A stretch of 64,000 nt of DNA from Aerococcus urinaehominis (lineage in GTDB: Bacteria; Bacillota; Bacilli; Lactobacillales; Aerococcaceae): NCBI RefSeq assembly GCF_001543245.1, contig NZ_CP014163.1:1036387-1100386 (forward strand). The letters run 5' to 3'. The notes beneath the pieces are model-generated. The model worked only from the letters and a program-made list of their open reading frames with translations. It was not told where the DNA came from and did no database searches. Both the position numbers and the translations under genes were made by a program. Positions 39,041 to 47,965 of this stretch are shown here, in pieces; positions within the stretch are counted from its first letter, which is position 1, and each line of letters starts with the position of its first letter.

Positions 39041-39164
39041 ATAGCGCCAGGCTTTATTTAAGGTGACGAGGACCAAGTTTATCGAATTTCGGCGGATGAC
39101 TTGGAGGCTGTACAGTCTATAGGGTGAGACAAAAGTCTAAGGACCACAAAACATAGCCCAAGTA
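39041..39164 (+). ncRNA. glmS ribozyme
   Basis: The 5' untranslated region of glmS contains the ribozyme core: AGCGCC at the cleavage site (cut expected between A39043 and G39044), GACGAGG, GTTTATCGAA, TTTCGGCGGAT and GGCTGTAC. The pseudoknot/P3-P4 segment AGGGTGAGACAAAAGTCTAAGGACC follows, here described by its position 39120-39145. Glucosamine-6-phosphate acts as its cofactor; self-cleavage lowers glmS expression when amino sugar is plentiful. Confidence 0.95.
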
Positions 39165-39200
39165 CAATAAGTAGCCAATATTTTTAAGGAGGCATATTTT

Positions 39201-41006
39201 ATGTGCGGAATTGTTGGTTACATTGGACAAACAGGAGCCCAGGAGATCCTGTTAACAGGATTAGAAAAGTTAGAATATCGTGGCTATGATTCAGCTGGTA
39301 TTTATGTTGTTGACCAGGAGGATCAAGGCCATCTATTCAAGGAAAAGGGACGTATCCAAGCCTTGAGGGACAAGGTTGACTTTTCTTTTGTAGGTAAAGC
39401 TGGTATCGGCCATACGCGCTGGGCCACTCATGGTGTACCTAGTGTCGCTAATGCCCACCCTCATCAATCTGAGTCAGGCCGGTTTACTTTAGTACACAAT
39501 GGGGTTATTGAAAATTTTCAAGCTTTAAAAGACCAATACTTCACTGGTCAAGATTTTCCAAGTCAAACGGATACGGTGATTGTAGTTGAATTAATTGACT
39601 ATTTTGCTCAAAAAGAAGGCTTATCAGGCCTAGCTGCTTTGAAACGGACCTTAAAAGAGCTAAGAGGTTCTTATGCTTTTGGCTTAATCGACCAAGCAGA
39701 ACCCGGCAAACTCTTTGTAGCTAAAAACAAGAGCCCTTTACTAATTGGTAAGGGTCAAGGCTTTAATACCACTGTTTCTGATGCCATGGCTTCAATTCAA
39801 TTAACTTCTGATTACTTTGAATTAGCTGATGGGGATGTGGCGGTTTTAACAGCTGACCAAGTTTATATTGAAGACCAGGCAGGTCAAGAGGTTGACCGTG
39901 ACACCTTCAAGGCAGAGATTGATGCGGATGACTTAGAAAAAGGCACCTATGATTACTATATGCTTAAGGAAATTGATGAGCAGGCTCAAGTGATGCGCCA
40001 TATTCTGCAAGCCTACGGTGATGACCAGGACCAGGTTCAAGTGGATGCTGCTATTTTAAATGATATCCAGGCTAGTGACCGGATTTATATCATTGCAGCC
40101 GGTACTTCTATGCATGCTGGTTATTTAGGCAAGCATTATCTAGAGAAATGGGCACATATTCCGACTGAGGTGCATATTGCTTCAGAATTCTCTTATAATA
40201 TGCCCCTGCTTAGTGAGAAACCATTCTTTATCTTTATTTCTCAGTCTGGTGAAACAGCAGATTCACGAGCTGTTTTGGTTCAAATCAAAGCAGCAGGTTA
40301 CCCAAGTCTGACGATTACCAATGTGAAAGGATCAACCTTGTCTCGGGAGTCAGACCATACCATGTTACTACATGCCGGCCCTGAAATTGCGGTAGCTTCA
40401 ACTAAGGCCTATACTGGTCAAATTGCTGTTTTAGCCGTTTTGGCTAACAGTTTGGGGCGTGCCAAGGGCTTAGACCAAGTGGATTTGTATCATGAGTTAG
40501 GACTTGTGGCTCAAGCTATGGATACCGTACTAGCCGACAAAGACCAATATCAAAATATGGCTCAAGACTTCTTTGTGGGGCAAGACCATGCCTTTTATAT
40601 TGGCCGCGGCCTCGACTACTATGTGAGCTTAGAGGCAGCCTTAAAATTAAAAGAAATCTCTTATATTCATACCGAAGGTTTTGCAGCCGGAGAACTAAAA
40701 CATGGTACGATTGCTCTGATTGAAGCAGGTTTACCAGTAGTGGCGATTATCAGCCAAGCTAGTCTAGCTGACCACGTGCGCGGTAACTTGGAGGAAGTGC
40801 GGTCACGGGGGGCCCATAGTTTAGTCATTGTGACTGAAGATTTAGCCCAGGCTGGGGACCAAATTATCCTACCTCAGGTACATCCCGACCTTACCCCATT
40901 GTTGACAGTTATTCCAACCCAGTTACTAGCCTACTACGTGACCTTGGCTCTGGGCTTAGATGTTGATAAGCCTCGTAACTTAGCCAAGTCAGTCACTGTG
41001 GAGTAG
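39201..41006 (+). CDS. glmS: Glutamine-fructose-6-phosphate aminotransferase (isomerizing)
   Basis: GlmS makes glucosamine-6-phosphate from fructose-6-phosphate and glutamine, the first committed step to UDP-GlcNAc. The 601-residue protein has an N-terminal glutaminase domain with nucleophile Cys2 (MCGIVGYIG) and GHTRWATHG near residue 72. Two SIS domains follow (about 285-420 and 455-590), with FISQSGETADSRAVL and the C-terminal KPRNLAKSVTVE. The gene follows a glmS ribozyme. AAGGAGGCAT precedes ATG 39201. Confidence 0.98.
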   Translation: MCGIVGYIGQTGAQEILLTGLEKLEYRGYDSAGIYVVDQEDQGHLFKEKGRIQALRDKVDFSFVGKAGIGHTRWATHGVPSVANAHPHQSESGRFTLVHNGVIENFQALKDQYFTGQDFPSQTDTVIVVELIDYFAQKEGLSGLAALKRTLKELRGSYAFGLIDQAEPGKLFVAKNKSPLLIGKGQGFNTTVSDAMASIQLTSDYFELADGDVAVLTADQVYIEDQAGQEVDRDTFKAEIDADDLEKGTYDYYMLKEIDEQAQVMRHILQAYGDDQDQVQVDAAILNDIQASDRIYIIAAGTSMHAGYLGKHYLEKWAHIPTEVHIASEFSYNMPLLSEKPFFIFISQSGETADSRAVLVQIKAAGYPSLTITNVKGSTLSRESDHTMLLHAGPEIAVASTKAYTGQIAVLAVLANSLGRAKGLDQVDLYHELGLVAQAMDTVLADKDQYQNMAQDFFVGQDHAFYIGRGLDYYVSLEAALKLKEISYIHTEGFAAGELKHGTIALIEAGLPVVAIISQASLADHVRGNLEEVRSRGAHSLVIVTEDLAQAGDQIILPQVHPDLTPLLTVIPTQLLAYYVTLALGLDVDKPRNLAKSVTVE

Positions 41007-41029
41007 TACCCAAAAATAAATAAATTTTA

Positions 41030-41066
41030 GCTAGCTAAGGACAGATTAACCTTGGCTAGCTTTTTT
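41030..41066 (+). terminator. Terminator after glmS
   Basis: GCTAGCTAAGG and CCTTGGCTAGC form an 11-bp stem with one mismatch, followed by six T. Confidence 0.88.
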
Positions 41067-41127
41067 ATATACAAGTGGCTTAGCTAACCGACATGAAAGT
41101 GAAACTTGTCATCGTGGGAGGGGTTTC

Positions 41128-41156
41128 TTGTTCAATTTAGGGGCCTTTGCTATAAT
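41128..41156 (+). promoter_or_regulatory. Promoter of the metQ-like gene
   Basis: TTGTTC (41128-41133) and TATAAT (41151-41156) are separated by 17 bp. The leader is too short for a SAM riboswitch or T-box. Confidence 0.72.
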
Positions 41157-41183
41157 TATGACTAATGAAAGTAAAGGAGTGGT

Positions 41184-42038
41184 ATGATGAAAAAAGTTCT
41201 GGCCTTATTATCCTTGATGGTTATTTTCCTAGTGGGTTGTGGTCAAAGTGACCAAAAAGTCTATAAAATTGGAGTTATTTCGGATGAAACAGCTGACAAT
41301 TGGCAGCATGTAGCTGACCGATTAGCTGAAAAAGAAAATATCCAGCTAGAGATAGTTAAATTTGATGACTATGTCCAGCCTAATACAGCTTTAGCAGAAG
41401 GGGATATTGATGCTAACGTCTACCAATATATTCCTTTCCTGTATGAATATAACCAATCTCATGAGACTGAACTCCGCCCAATTGCTTATACAACCCTGAT
41501 GCCAATCTTGATTTATGGTCGTGAAGGCATTGATAGTTTGAACCAAATTCCTGATGGCGGTAAAGTTGCTTTAATTGAAGACCCTGTTAACCTAGGTAAT
41601 TCTCTCAAACAATTAGAAGCAGCCGGTTTGATTAAGGTTGATCCAGCTGCTGGGGCTACGCCGACCCTAGAGGATATCACTGATAATCCGAAGCAGCTAG
41701 AATTTATCCCGATGGCGACTGGGGCTGTTGCTCGTTCTTTGGGAGATGTTGATGTCGTCGTACATGGTGCTTCTACTCTTGCTGAAGCAGGTCTTAACCT
41801 AGACCGGGCCTTGTATACTGAAGATACTAAGACAACTTCAAATCTCTTCCGTTTGACTTATGTGGTTAATAAAGACCAAGTAGAAGACCCTATCCATGAG
41901 AAAATTCTAGCTGAATATCAAAAACAAGAGACAATCGACTATGGTCGCAGCCATGGTTCTAAGTTGTTCTATCCTGCTTGGCAAGATGGTGGCCAGGCTT
42001 TGGCTGATTATGAAGAGTTTGCTCAAAGCCAACAATAG
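41184..42038 (+). CDS. MetQ/NlpA-family substrate-binding lipoprotein
   Basis: The 284-residue lipoprotein has a signal ending in the lipobox LVGC (Cys near residue 19) and an NlpA domain: KIGVISDETADNWQHVADRL, EGDIDANVYQYIPFL, and the mid-domain VALIEDPVNLGNSLKQLEAAGLIK. In ABC importers of methionine (MetNIQ) this protein captures the ligand. No ATPase or permease gene is adjacent here, so it must use a system encoded elsewhere or have another role. An ATG at 41187 is an equally good start. It is flanked by terminators. Confidence 0.9.
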   Translation: MMKKVLALLSLMVIFLVGCGQSDQKVYKIGVISDETADNWQHVADRLAEKENIQLEIVKFDDYVQPNTALAEGDIDANVYQYIPFLYEYNQSHETELRPIAYTTLMPILIYGREGIDSLNQIPDGGKVALIEDPVNLGNSLKQLEAAGLIKVDPAAGATPTLEDITDNPKQLEFIPMATGAVARSLGDVDVVVHGASTLAEAGLNLDRALYTEDTKTTSNLFRLTYVVNKDQVEDPIHEKILAEYQKQETIDYGRSHGSKLFYPAWQDGGQALADYEEFAQSQQ

Positions 42039-42144
42039 ATCACTAGCAAGCGAAATTTGCTATCAAAAGGTCAGGTCCCTTAGGTTGACAAAGATATTTT
42101 AGGACGTTAAAGTTAATAAACAAAAGTCAGTTTTGAATGATGAG

Positions 42145-42186
42145 AGCGTCTTGCCCATGAGTGGTTACTAGGGGCAGACGCTTTTT
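42145..42186 (+). terminator. Terminator after the metQ-like gene
   Basis: AGCGTCTTGCCC (42145-42156) and GGGGCAGACGCT (42171-42182) pair around a 14-base loop, then five T. It lies 45 bases before the next gene. A TTGACA at 42085-42090 lacks a good -10. Confidence 0.82.
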
Positions 42187-42231
42187 AGCATCATAAAATA
42201 AACTGGGCCAGACAAAAGAGGAGTGCTTGCT

Positions 42232-42972
42232 ATGACAAAACCACTAATTGGTGTGACATCTGCTGACCGAATTTTTTTCCAAACGGATTATTTTGAAGGC
42301 ATTCGTGTATCTTATGCCCTATCAACGATTACCAATGCTGTGATTGCAGCGGGCGGACTACCGGTTAATATTCCTATTCACCAACCTGAACTCGCTAAGG
42401 ACTACATTAATAATTTAGATGGCTTAGTACTATCTGGTGGTACTGATGTCTCGCCACAAATGTATGAGGAGACTCCACTACCAAAAATTGACCGCATTGA
42501 TCCTTTGCGTGACCAGCGGGAAATTGCCTTGGTTAAGGCAGCATTTGCTAAAAAAATTCCAGTATTAGGAATTTGCCGGGGCTTTCAGTTAGTTAATGTG
42601 ATTCTGGGCGGTAGTCTTTACCAGGATTTGTCTTATTTGGAAGACCAGATGATCCAACATGATCAATTAGCCAACTCTAATATTCCAGTCCATAGGATCA
42701 GTGTAGATAGCCAGTCTCATTACGGGTCTTTTACACCTGATCAAACTTGGATCAATTCCTACCACCACCAAGCCATTAAAGATTTAGCTCCTGATTTGAA
42801 AAGGGTAGCCTGGGCTGATGACGGCATTGTAGAGGCTGCGGAAGTTCTTGATGATCGCTATGACTTTATGGGGGTCCAGTATCACCCTGAAAGTTTGGCT
42901 GATGAATATCCTGTTCACCATGCTCTATTTGAAGATTTTATTGTTAGAGCGCAACAAAAGCATCAGCATTAA
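42232..42972 (+). CDS. Gamma-glutamyl-gamma-aminobutyrate hydrolase-family protein (peptidase C26, PuuD-like)
   Basis: The 246-residue class I glutamine-amidotransferase-like protein has GLVLSGGTDVSPQMY near residue 65, the nucleophile elbow GICRGFQLVNV with Cys near 113, and the His/Glu of the triad in MGVQYHPESL near 222. The family hydrolyses gamma-glutamyl amides such as gamma-Glu-GABA. Substrate here is unproven; no putrescine-degradation genes are nearby. ATG 42232 is 8 bases after GAGGAG; the upstream GTG 42223 overlaps that site. Confidence 0.9.
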   Translation: MTKPLIGVTSADRIFFQTDYFEGIRVSYALSTITNAVIAAGGLPVNIPIHQPELAKDYINNLDGLVLSGGTDVSPQMYEETPLPKIDRIDPLRDQREIALVKAAFAKKIPVLGICRGFQLVNVILGGSLYQDLSYLEDQMIQHDQLANSNIPVHRISVDSQSHYGSFTPDQTWINSYHHQAIKDLAPDLKRVAWADDGIVEAAEVLDDRYDFMGVQYHPESLADEYPVHHALFEDFIVRAQQKHQH

Positions 42973-43004
42973 AAAAACCAGTCGCCTCAGGCGACTGGTT
43001 TTTT
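42971..43004. terminator. Bidirectional terminator between convergent genes
   Basis: AAAAAACCAGTCGCC and GGCGACTGGTTTTTT form a 15-bp perfect stem with a 3-base loop. Confidence 0.92.
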
Positions 43005-43007
43005 ATT

Positions 43008-44699
43008 TTAATAATTAACTCCAGTTGAATAATCGTTACTAGCATCCCATAGTAGATATTCATGGACACCGTGTTCGGCTAGGGTGTCAATTTGGGCCTG
43101 GACTTGAGGTGCATTGTAGTCGATATACATACCGTCTGGTAGGTATGATGCGGTGAAATCCTGTAACCAAGGACGAGATTTAGGTGGATGACTTAAGTTG
43201 TTATTAAGGGCTAGTTCAGCTGTAATATAGTGTTCAACAACAGCACCAGGTTCCTTATCAGGTGCGGCAATACCAAAATCACCCGGCGTCCAATGAGATG
43301 GATAAATCATAGCTGAGATAGCATCAACATTTTCAGCAATTGCTGCGTAGTCTTGGCCGATACCAGTAGCTGATCCAGATGTTGTTACATAGCCAAAGAT
43401 ATCGGCAGAGACTTCAACACCATATACTTCTAGCTCCTTCTTAGCATAGGCTAAGAAATCGGCAATAGCTAACTGGCGAGCTTCGACAGAATCTTTACCA
43501 TATTCGGCATAATCTCCCATATCATAATCTAATTCAGTTGCTAGACTATCGAAGGCTTCTGGGAAGCGGACATAATCAAATTGGATATCTTTAAAACCAG
43601 CCTTAGCTGCTTCTTTAGCGATATCAACAACGTAGGCCCAAACTTCTTTGTTATATGGATTTAGGTAGGCTGCGCCAATATCGTCAGTCCAAACTTCACC
43701 ATTGCTATCACGGAAGGACCATTCAGGTTTATCAGTAGCAGCAAAGTTATCTTTGAAAGTTGTGATTCGAGCGATTGGATAGATTTGGTTTTCTTCCAGG
43801 GTAGCCATAACGTCATTCTTATCGAAAGTTTTCTGCACCATGGACTGAATTAGCTTATCATCAGTTTCGACATCGGTAGTGATTGAACCCCAGTCAGACT
43901 TATAGTCAATAACGACAGAGTTAAGACCAGAAGATTTAATCAAATCAATATTACGTTGGTAGATTTCTGGTGTTCCCATACCGTGAGCTGAGAAGTAAAT
44001 ACCCTTAACGCCCTCTTCTGGATAGGCAATATCTACGCCTGAATCAAAAGTAAATTTACCAGGCAGGCGTGACGGCCGCTCGATAAATTGACCACCGGTA
44101 TTAACGCTGAGTTCAGTCGGTCCCTCTTCAAGTTTTGCGCTAGTATCAACAGCCATAATAGCTGGTGTCGCTTGGCTGGCTTGGGCTAGATCGGCTTGGG
44201 CTTGTTGATGCATTTGGTTAAGCTGAGAAATCCCATCATCAAAACTTGCTAAATCAGCTTCTTCTTTAGTTAGATGTTGGTAAAAGTTATCCTCTGCTTC
44301 GAGCAGGCTCTGGTAGTCTTGGATATAGGCATTCAGACTTTCACCTGCGGCTTGGCCAGCTTGGGCCAAATCTTGAGCTTGGCCATCTTCAGCTAGCCAG
44401 CTAATGTTATCTTGGAAATTATCATTAGCCTTTTTTAGGTCAGAAAAGGCATCTTGCCGACTTTTAAGATTGGTCTGGCTGGCACCATCCTTCTTAGTTA
44501 ATATGGTTAAGCTTTCATCAGCTGCGATATCTTTTTTGAAATCTTCAGACAGTTGATCTTCAGCGGCTTGAATTTCATTGATAGCCGTGATAGCATCTTG
44601 GAAGTTTTCCTGGGCCTTTTTACTTTCACTTTCAAGATTTTTTTGACAACCTACCAATAAAAAGCTAGTCATCAAGAGCGTCGCTGCTTTTTTCTTCAT
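43008..44699 (-). CDS. DUF4015 putative glycoside-hydrolase-like lipoprotein
   Basis: The 563-residue protein has a lipoprotein signal (lipobox LVGC, Cys near residue 18), then a roughly 170-residue Gln/Asp/Ala-rich helical region likely to form coiled coil (about 20-190). A TIM-barrel-like DUF4015 domain follows (about 225-560), with KGIYFSAHGMGTPE, the strand FKDIQFDYVRFPE near residue 370, ADIFGYVTT, and MIYPSHW near 462. The Asp in FDYVRFPE and nearby acidic residues could be catalytic. DUF4015 proteins are predicted glycosidases of unknown substrate; surface location suggests a wall or capsular polymer. Confidence 0.85.
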   Translation of the reverse strand: MKKKAATLLMTSFLLVGCQKNLESESKKAQENFQDAITAINEIQAAEDQLSEDFKKDIAADESLTILTKKDGASQTNLKSRQDAFSDLKKANDNFQDNISWLAEDGQAQDLAQAGQAAGESLNAYIQDYQSLLEAEDNFYQHLTKEEADLASFDDGISQLNQMHQQAQADLAQASQATPAIMAVDTSAKLEEGPTELSVNTGGQFIERPSRLPGKFTFDSGVDIAYPEEGVKGIYFSAHGMGTPEIYQRNIDLIKSSGLNSVVIDYKSDWGSITTDVETDDKLIQSMVQKTFDKNDVMATLEENQIYPIARITTFKDNFAATDKPEWSFRDSNGEVWTDDIGAAYLNPYNKEVWAYVVDIAKEAAKAGFKDIQFDYVRFPEAFDSLATELDYDMGDYAEYGKDSVEARQLAIADFLAYAKKELEVYGVEVSADIFGYVTTSGSATGIGQDYAAIAENVDAISAMIYPSHWTPGDFGIAAPDKEPGAVVEHYITAELALNNNLSHPPKSRPWLQDFTASYLPDGMYIDYNAPQVQAQIDTLAEHGVHEYLLWDASNDYSTGVNY

Positions 44700-44826
44700 G
44701 CTTTCTCTCCTCTATCGTTTTCTTCATTAAGAATAATTGTAACAATATATCCTAGAATGGCAATTAACAACTTATGAAAGTCTTAAATAAGAGCTTTTAA
44801 ATAGGATTTTGTACACTTTATTGTAT

Positions 44827-45693
44827 TTATTGTTGGTTAGCTACTAGGACAATTAGGTCAATTGTAATTTGTTTTAATTTTTGTGCGAGTAACTGACGCT
44901 GGTTTTCATCTAGTTGCCAAGTTAAGGGCGTCATATTGACTAGATTAAGGGCTTGGCTAGTATTTAAAGAGACTTGATCCTGGTAACGGATTTCATGGTA
45001 AGTCGGGAAGTGACTAGCGAATATATCAATGGAGTCTTGGCTTTGATGGTCGACTTGGTCTGGTGGTAGGATGGCCTGGCGAATTTCTTTTAGGTAGTTG
45101 GTGCCGGGAATAACTTTTATATAGAAGCCTGATTCCTTGAGCACTCTTTTTGCTTCACTATAGTTGGAAGGAGAGAGAATGGTGCATAAATAATCTATCG
45201 TGTGGTCCTTCATGGGGATACGTGCTAGGTCAGCGACTAGCCACAGACCCTGACTATAGTGCTTGGCAGCTTGGCTAATACCATCCTTAGCTAGATCCAG
45301 GCCGATAATTTTGGGGCAGGGCGAGAGTACTTGACTGAGTTGGTAGGCCTGGCTAGCTTCGCCACAGCCGAGATTGACCAACACTTGGTTGCTATTAAAG
45401 GTTGCCCCCGCCTGGACTAGGCAATCCTTGATGGTCTGGTAGAGACCACTATACAACTTCAACTGGCCCATGATTTGGTAGCGACTGGAAAAGAGATTTT
45501 TATCATAGTGTTTTTCTTGGTGGTTGGGGGCCAAGTTGAGGTAGCCTTGTTTAGCGATATCAAAAGTATGCCCCTGGTTACAAATTAGCTGGTAGTCTTG
45601 GCAAGTAAGGTTATTTTGGCAGAAGGGGCAGGTCATGAGGGGGGAGACTTGTGCTAATCTTTGCTTGGCTAGGTCTTTTTTACTGACGAGCAT
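44827..45693 (-). CDS. 23S rRNA (guanine-N1)-methyltransferase, RlmA/TlrB type
   Basis: The 288-residue SAM-dependent methyltransferase has the diagnostic N-terminal zinc finger (CPFCQNNL then CNQGHTFD; Cys/Cys/Cys/His, residues about 22-42), KQGYLNL, the SAM motif VNLGCGEASQA near 105 and the LSPSNYSEAKRVLK segment. The family methylates G745 (RlmAI) or G748 (RlmAII/TlrB, as in Gram-positives) in hairpin 35 of 23S rRNA. By taxonomy the G748 type is likelier. GGAGTATCCAC precedes the ATG at 45693. Confidence 0.88.
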   Translation of the reverse strand: MLVSKKDLAKQRLAQVSPLMTCPFCQNNLTCQDYQLICNQGHTFDIAKQGYLNLAPNHQEKHYDKNLFSSRYQIMGQLKLYSGLYQTIKDCLVQAGATFNSNQVLVNLGCGEASQAYQLSQVLSPCPKIIGLDLAKDGISQAAKHYSQGLWLVADLARIPMKDHTIDYLCTILSPSNYSEAKRVLKESGFYIKVIPGTNYLKEIRQAILPPDQVDHQSQDSIDIFASHFPTYHEIRYQDQVSLNTSQALNLVNMTPLTWQLDENQRQLLAQKLKQITIDLIVLVANQQ

Positions 45694-45804
45694 GTGGATA
45701 CTCCTTTTTCTTTCTAGTATACCATGGTGTAGGGGCTTAAAGCTTCTTAACTAGTATTCGGTCTGGCTTAAGGTTAAAATAAGTTAGAAGAGAGGAGTAG
45801 CTTT

Positions 45805-46629
45805 ATGTCTAAAAATAGGATTTTGGTTAGTCTGCTGATTGGTGGTCTGATGGCAGCTAGCCTAATTTTGGTCCAGCAAGTCTTTCCAAGTCCAACCTTC
45901 CAGGCCATCTTTCCAACCAGTCCCTTACTTAAGAGTCCCTGGTTTATTCCCCTATCCGGTTTTTTATACACCTTATTTTTTAGTCTGATTAGCTATGGTT
46001 ATGACCTAGTTGACCTCAGATTACCAGGCAGCAGTCAGTTTAAGGCAGGCCTCTATGTAGCCTGTACCGGGTTAATTTGGTTGGTGTATGTGAGCGAACC
46101 CCTACCCCATATCCAGGGGGCTGATTGGTTGCTCAATCCCTTACGTTTGGTTTTTATTTTTACTATCCAGTATCTACTTATTAAAAATTGGTTAGCTAGA
46201 CCTAAGGGGGCTTACCGACCTAAACCCTTATTGTATTTAAGAGGCCTGTGGGTATTTATTGTGACTGTGGTTGTCTTTCGCTATATTGCATATATGGCCT
46301 TTGGTGTTTATGCGATGCCAAACCAGGCTCTATATACGAATATAATTTGGTCCTTTAGCTTAGGCCTTGCAGTGGGATTAGTTTTTACTATATTGCAACG
46401 CTTTCTTCGCCGCCAAGATCGTTCTGGTAAGGTCAAGCAATTTACTAGCTTTTTTGCTGTGAATTGCCTAGGCTACCATCTTGCTTATTTTTTGCATTAC
46501 CAGGTTGATCTATTAGAATTCGCTGTGCGCATCTTTTTAGATATCCTGGCCGTTGCTTTGGCTAGCTATATCGTTGTCAATTTTCAAATTGAACACCCGT
46601 CCCAGGACCGGCCTCAACATGACCATTAA
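45805..46629 (+). CDS. Polytopic membrane protein of unknown function
   Basis: The 274-residue protein has about seven hydrophobic segments (near residues 7-25, 48-68, 83-100, 118-132, 150-172, 184-205 and 220-262) and a His-rich end (DRPQHDH). I do not recognise a family. AGAGGAGTAGCTTT precedes ATG 45805. It is the first gene of a closely packed plus-strand run to 51849, 13 bases before the DsbA-like gene, so it may be co-transcribed. Confidence 0.75.
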   Translation: MSKNRILVSLLIGGLMAASLILVQQVFPSPTFQAIFPTSPLLKSPWFIPLSGFLYTLFFSLISYGYDLVDLRLPGSSQFKAGLYVACTGLIWLVYVSEPLPHIQGADWLLNPLRLVFIFTIQYLLIKNWLARPKGAYRPKPLLYLRGLWVFIVTVVVFRYIAYMAFGVYAMPNQALYTNIIWSFSLGLAVGLVFTILQRFLRRQDRSGKVKQFTSFFAVNCLGYHLAYFLHYQVDLLEFAVRIFLDILAVALASYIVVNFQIEHPSQDRPQHDH

Positions 46630-46642
46630 AAAGGAGACATTT

Positions 46643-47278
46643 ATGAAAATTCAAATTTGGAGCGATTTTACTTGCCCCTTTTGTTATATAGCTAAGGCCA
46701 ATCTAGACCAGGCCTTAGCTCAATTAGGTCTAGACCAGAGTCTTGACCTTGAGTATAAGTCCTTCCAGCTCCATCCGGACTTGGATTCAGCTAAGTATCA
46801 GACTTATCTGAACTTCCTTGATCATTTGGGGTGGGATGATGAAAAAATCAAAGACTTTAGCCAACAGATAGCAGTCCTAGGTCAGTCAGCGCAGGTAAAT
46901 ATTGAAATCGATAAACTACCAGCAGTTAATACCTTGGATGCCCATCGACTTTACCAATATGCTAAGGAGCAAGGCAAGGGCTTGGCCTATTTTACTAGTT
47001 TGAGTCAGGCCTATTTTGAGGACCAAGCTGATTTATCTGACCATAATGTTTTAATAAACCTAGCTAGCAATCTAGATTTGGACCAGGATGAGCTATCCTT
47101 AATTTTGGCAGATAAGTCAGCTTATACTGGCCAAGTTAACCAAGATATTTTTCAAGCTGGTGCCATAGGTGTCGAAGGGGTTCCCTTTATGGCGCTAGCA
47201 GGCAAGTATGCGATACCAGGTCTGCAAAGTGCTGAGATTTATAGCCAGGCTATCCAACAAATTTCCCAGGCTGAATAG
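46643..47278 (+). CDS. DsbA-family oxidoreductase, FrnE-like
   Basis: The 211-residue protein has a thioredoxin fold with inserted helical domain typical of FrnE (2-hydroxychromene-2-carboxylate isomerase/DsbA-like) proteins. The active-site motif is SDFTCPFCYIAK with CPFC at about residues 11-14, NTLDAHRLYQYAKEQG lies near 95-110 and the cis-Pro loop is GVEGVPFMAL near 180. There is no signal peptide, so it is cytoplasmic. ATG 46643 follows AAAGGAGACA. In other bacteria such proteins answer disulfide or oxidative stress. Confidence 0.9.
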   Translation: MKIQIWSDFTCPFCYIAKANLDQALAQLGLDQSLDLEYKSFQLHPDLDSAKYQTYLNFLDHLGWDDEKIKDFSQQIAVLGQSAQVNIEIDKLPAVNTLDAHRLYQYAKEQGKGLAYFTSLSQAYFEDQADLSDHNVLINLASNLDLDQDELSLILADKSAYTGQVNQDIFQAGAIGVEGVPFMALAGKYAIPGLQSAEIYSQAIQQISQAE

Positions 47279-47348
47279 GGATTGCAGACCCCAATAATAA
47301 TCGGTAAAATGAGCATGAATAGCTGCTAGCCAGCCAAGGAGGGCTAAA

Positions 47349-47945
47349 ATGACGGACGTATTTTTAGGCGATTCGATTACCCGAGCCCATAAATCAAGTC
47401 GCATTCAGGACCTAGGACAGGGCTATGTCCAACTGGTTTATAATTTGTTAGCTGACCAGTCCCTTCAGCTCCACTTTATTAACCAGGGGCATAACGGGGC
47501 TAAGTTAGTGGATTTACTTTTTTATTTGGACCAAGATTTGGGTCAAGTAGTCGCTGACCAGCCAGTTAGGCGTATTTTCCTCATGGCTGGGGTTAATGAA
47601 CTTTGGCAAGCTTTGGATTATAGCGATGAGGCTTGGAGACAGTATCTGCGTAAGTTTGCTGGTCAGGCGCGACAATATCTAACTAGTATTCGCCAAACTA
47701 GCCCCGAATCTGAGCTTTGGTTGCTTTTGCCAGTTGCTAATTTCTCTGGGAGAGGGCAAGACCGTTTAAGAGATTTGCAAGCTACTTGGCAAGGTCTTGC
47801 CGAGGAGCTGGCAGTTAATTACTTGAATTTGCAAGACTTACTAAGCCCTGGTGACTTTTTGCCCGACCAGGTTCATCTTAAAGTGAGCGGTCATGAGCAG
47901 ATAGCCCAGGCTGTGGTAGCCCAGGCCTTTAGGTTTGACCAATAA
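47349..47945 (+). CDS. SGNH/GDSL-family hydrolase
   Basis: The 198-residue protein opens with the GDSL block (VFLGDSITRA, nucleophile Ser near residue 9). It has the second SGNH block glycine region (FINQGHNGAKLVD), the GxND-like AGVNELW near 82, and the C-terminal DQVHLKVSGHEQIA (catalytic Asp/His near 178-181). There is no signal peptide. This family comprises esterases, lipases and acetylhydrolases; the substrate is unknown. It sits directly before the GH13-like gene, so carbohydrate deacylation is a possible link. Confidence 0.88.
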   Translation: MTDVFLGDSITRAHKSSRIQDLGQGYVQLVYNLLADQSLQLHFINQGHNGAKLVDLLFYLDQDLGQVVADQPVRRIFLMAGVNELWQALDYSDEAWRQYLRKFAGQARQYLTSIRQTSPESELWLLLPVANFSGRGQDRLRDLQATWQGLAEELAVNYLNLQDLLSPGDFLPDQVHLKVSGHEQIAQAVVAQAFRFDQ

Positions 47946-47965
47946 TTAATAAGGAGGCCAATATC

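Noticed and set aside
42085-42231. A riboswitch or leader promoter before the C26 hydrolase gene.
   Set aside because: TTGACA at 42085 has no acceptable -10, and the hairpin at 42145-42186 is adequately explained as the terminator of the gene before it.
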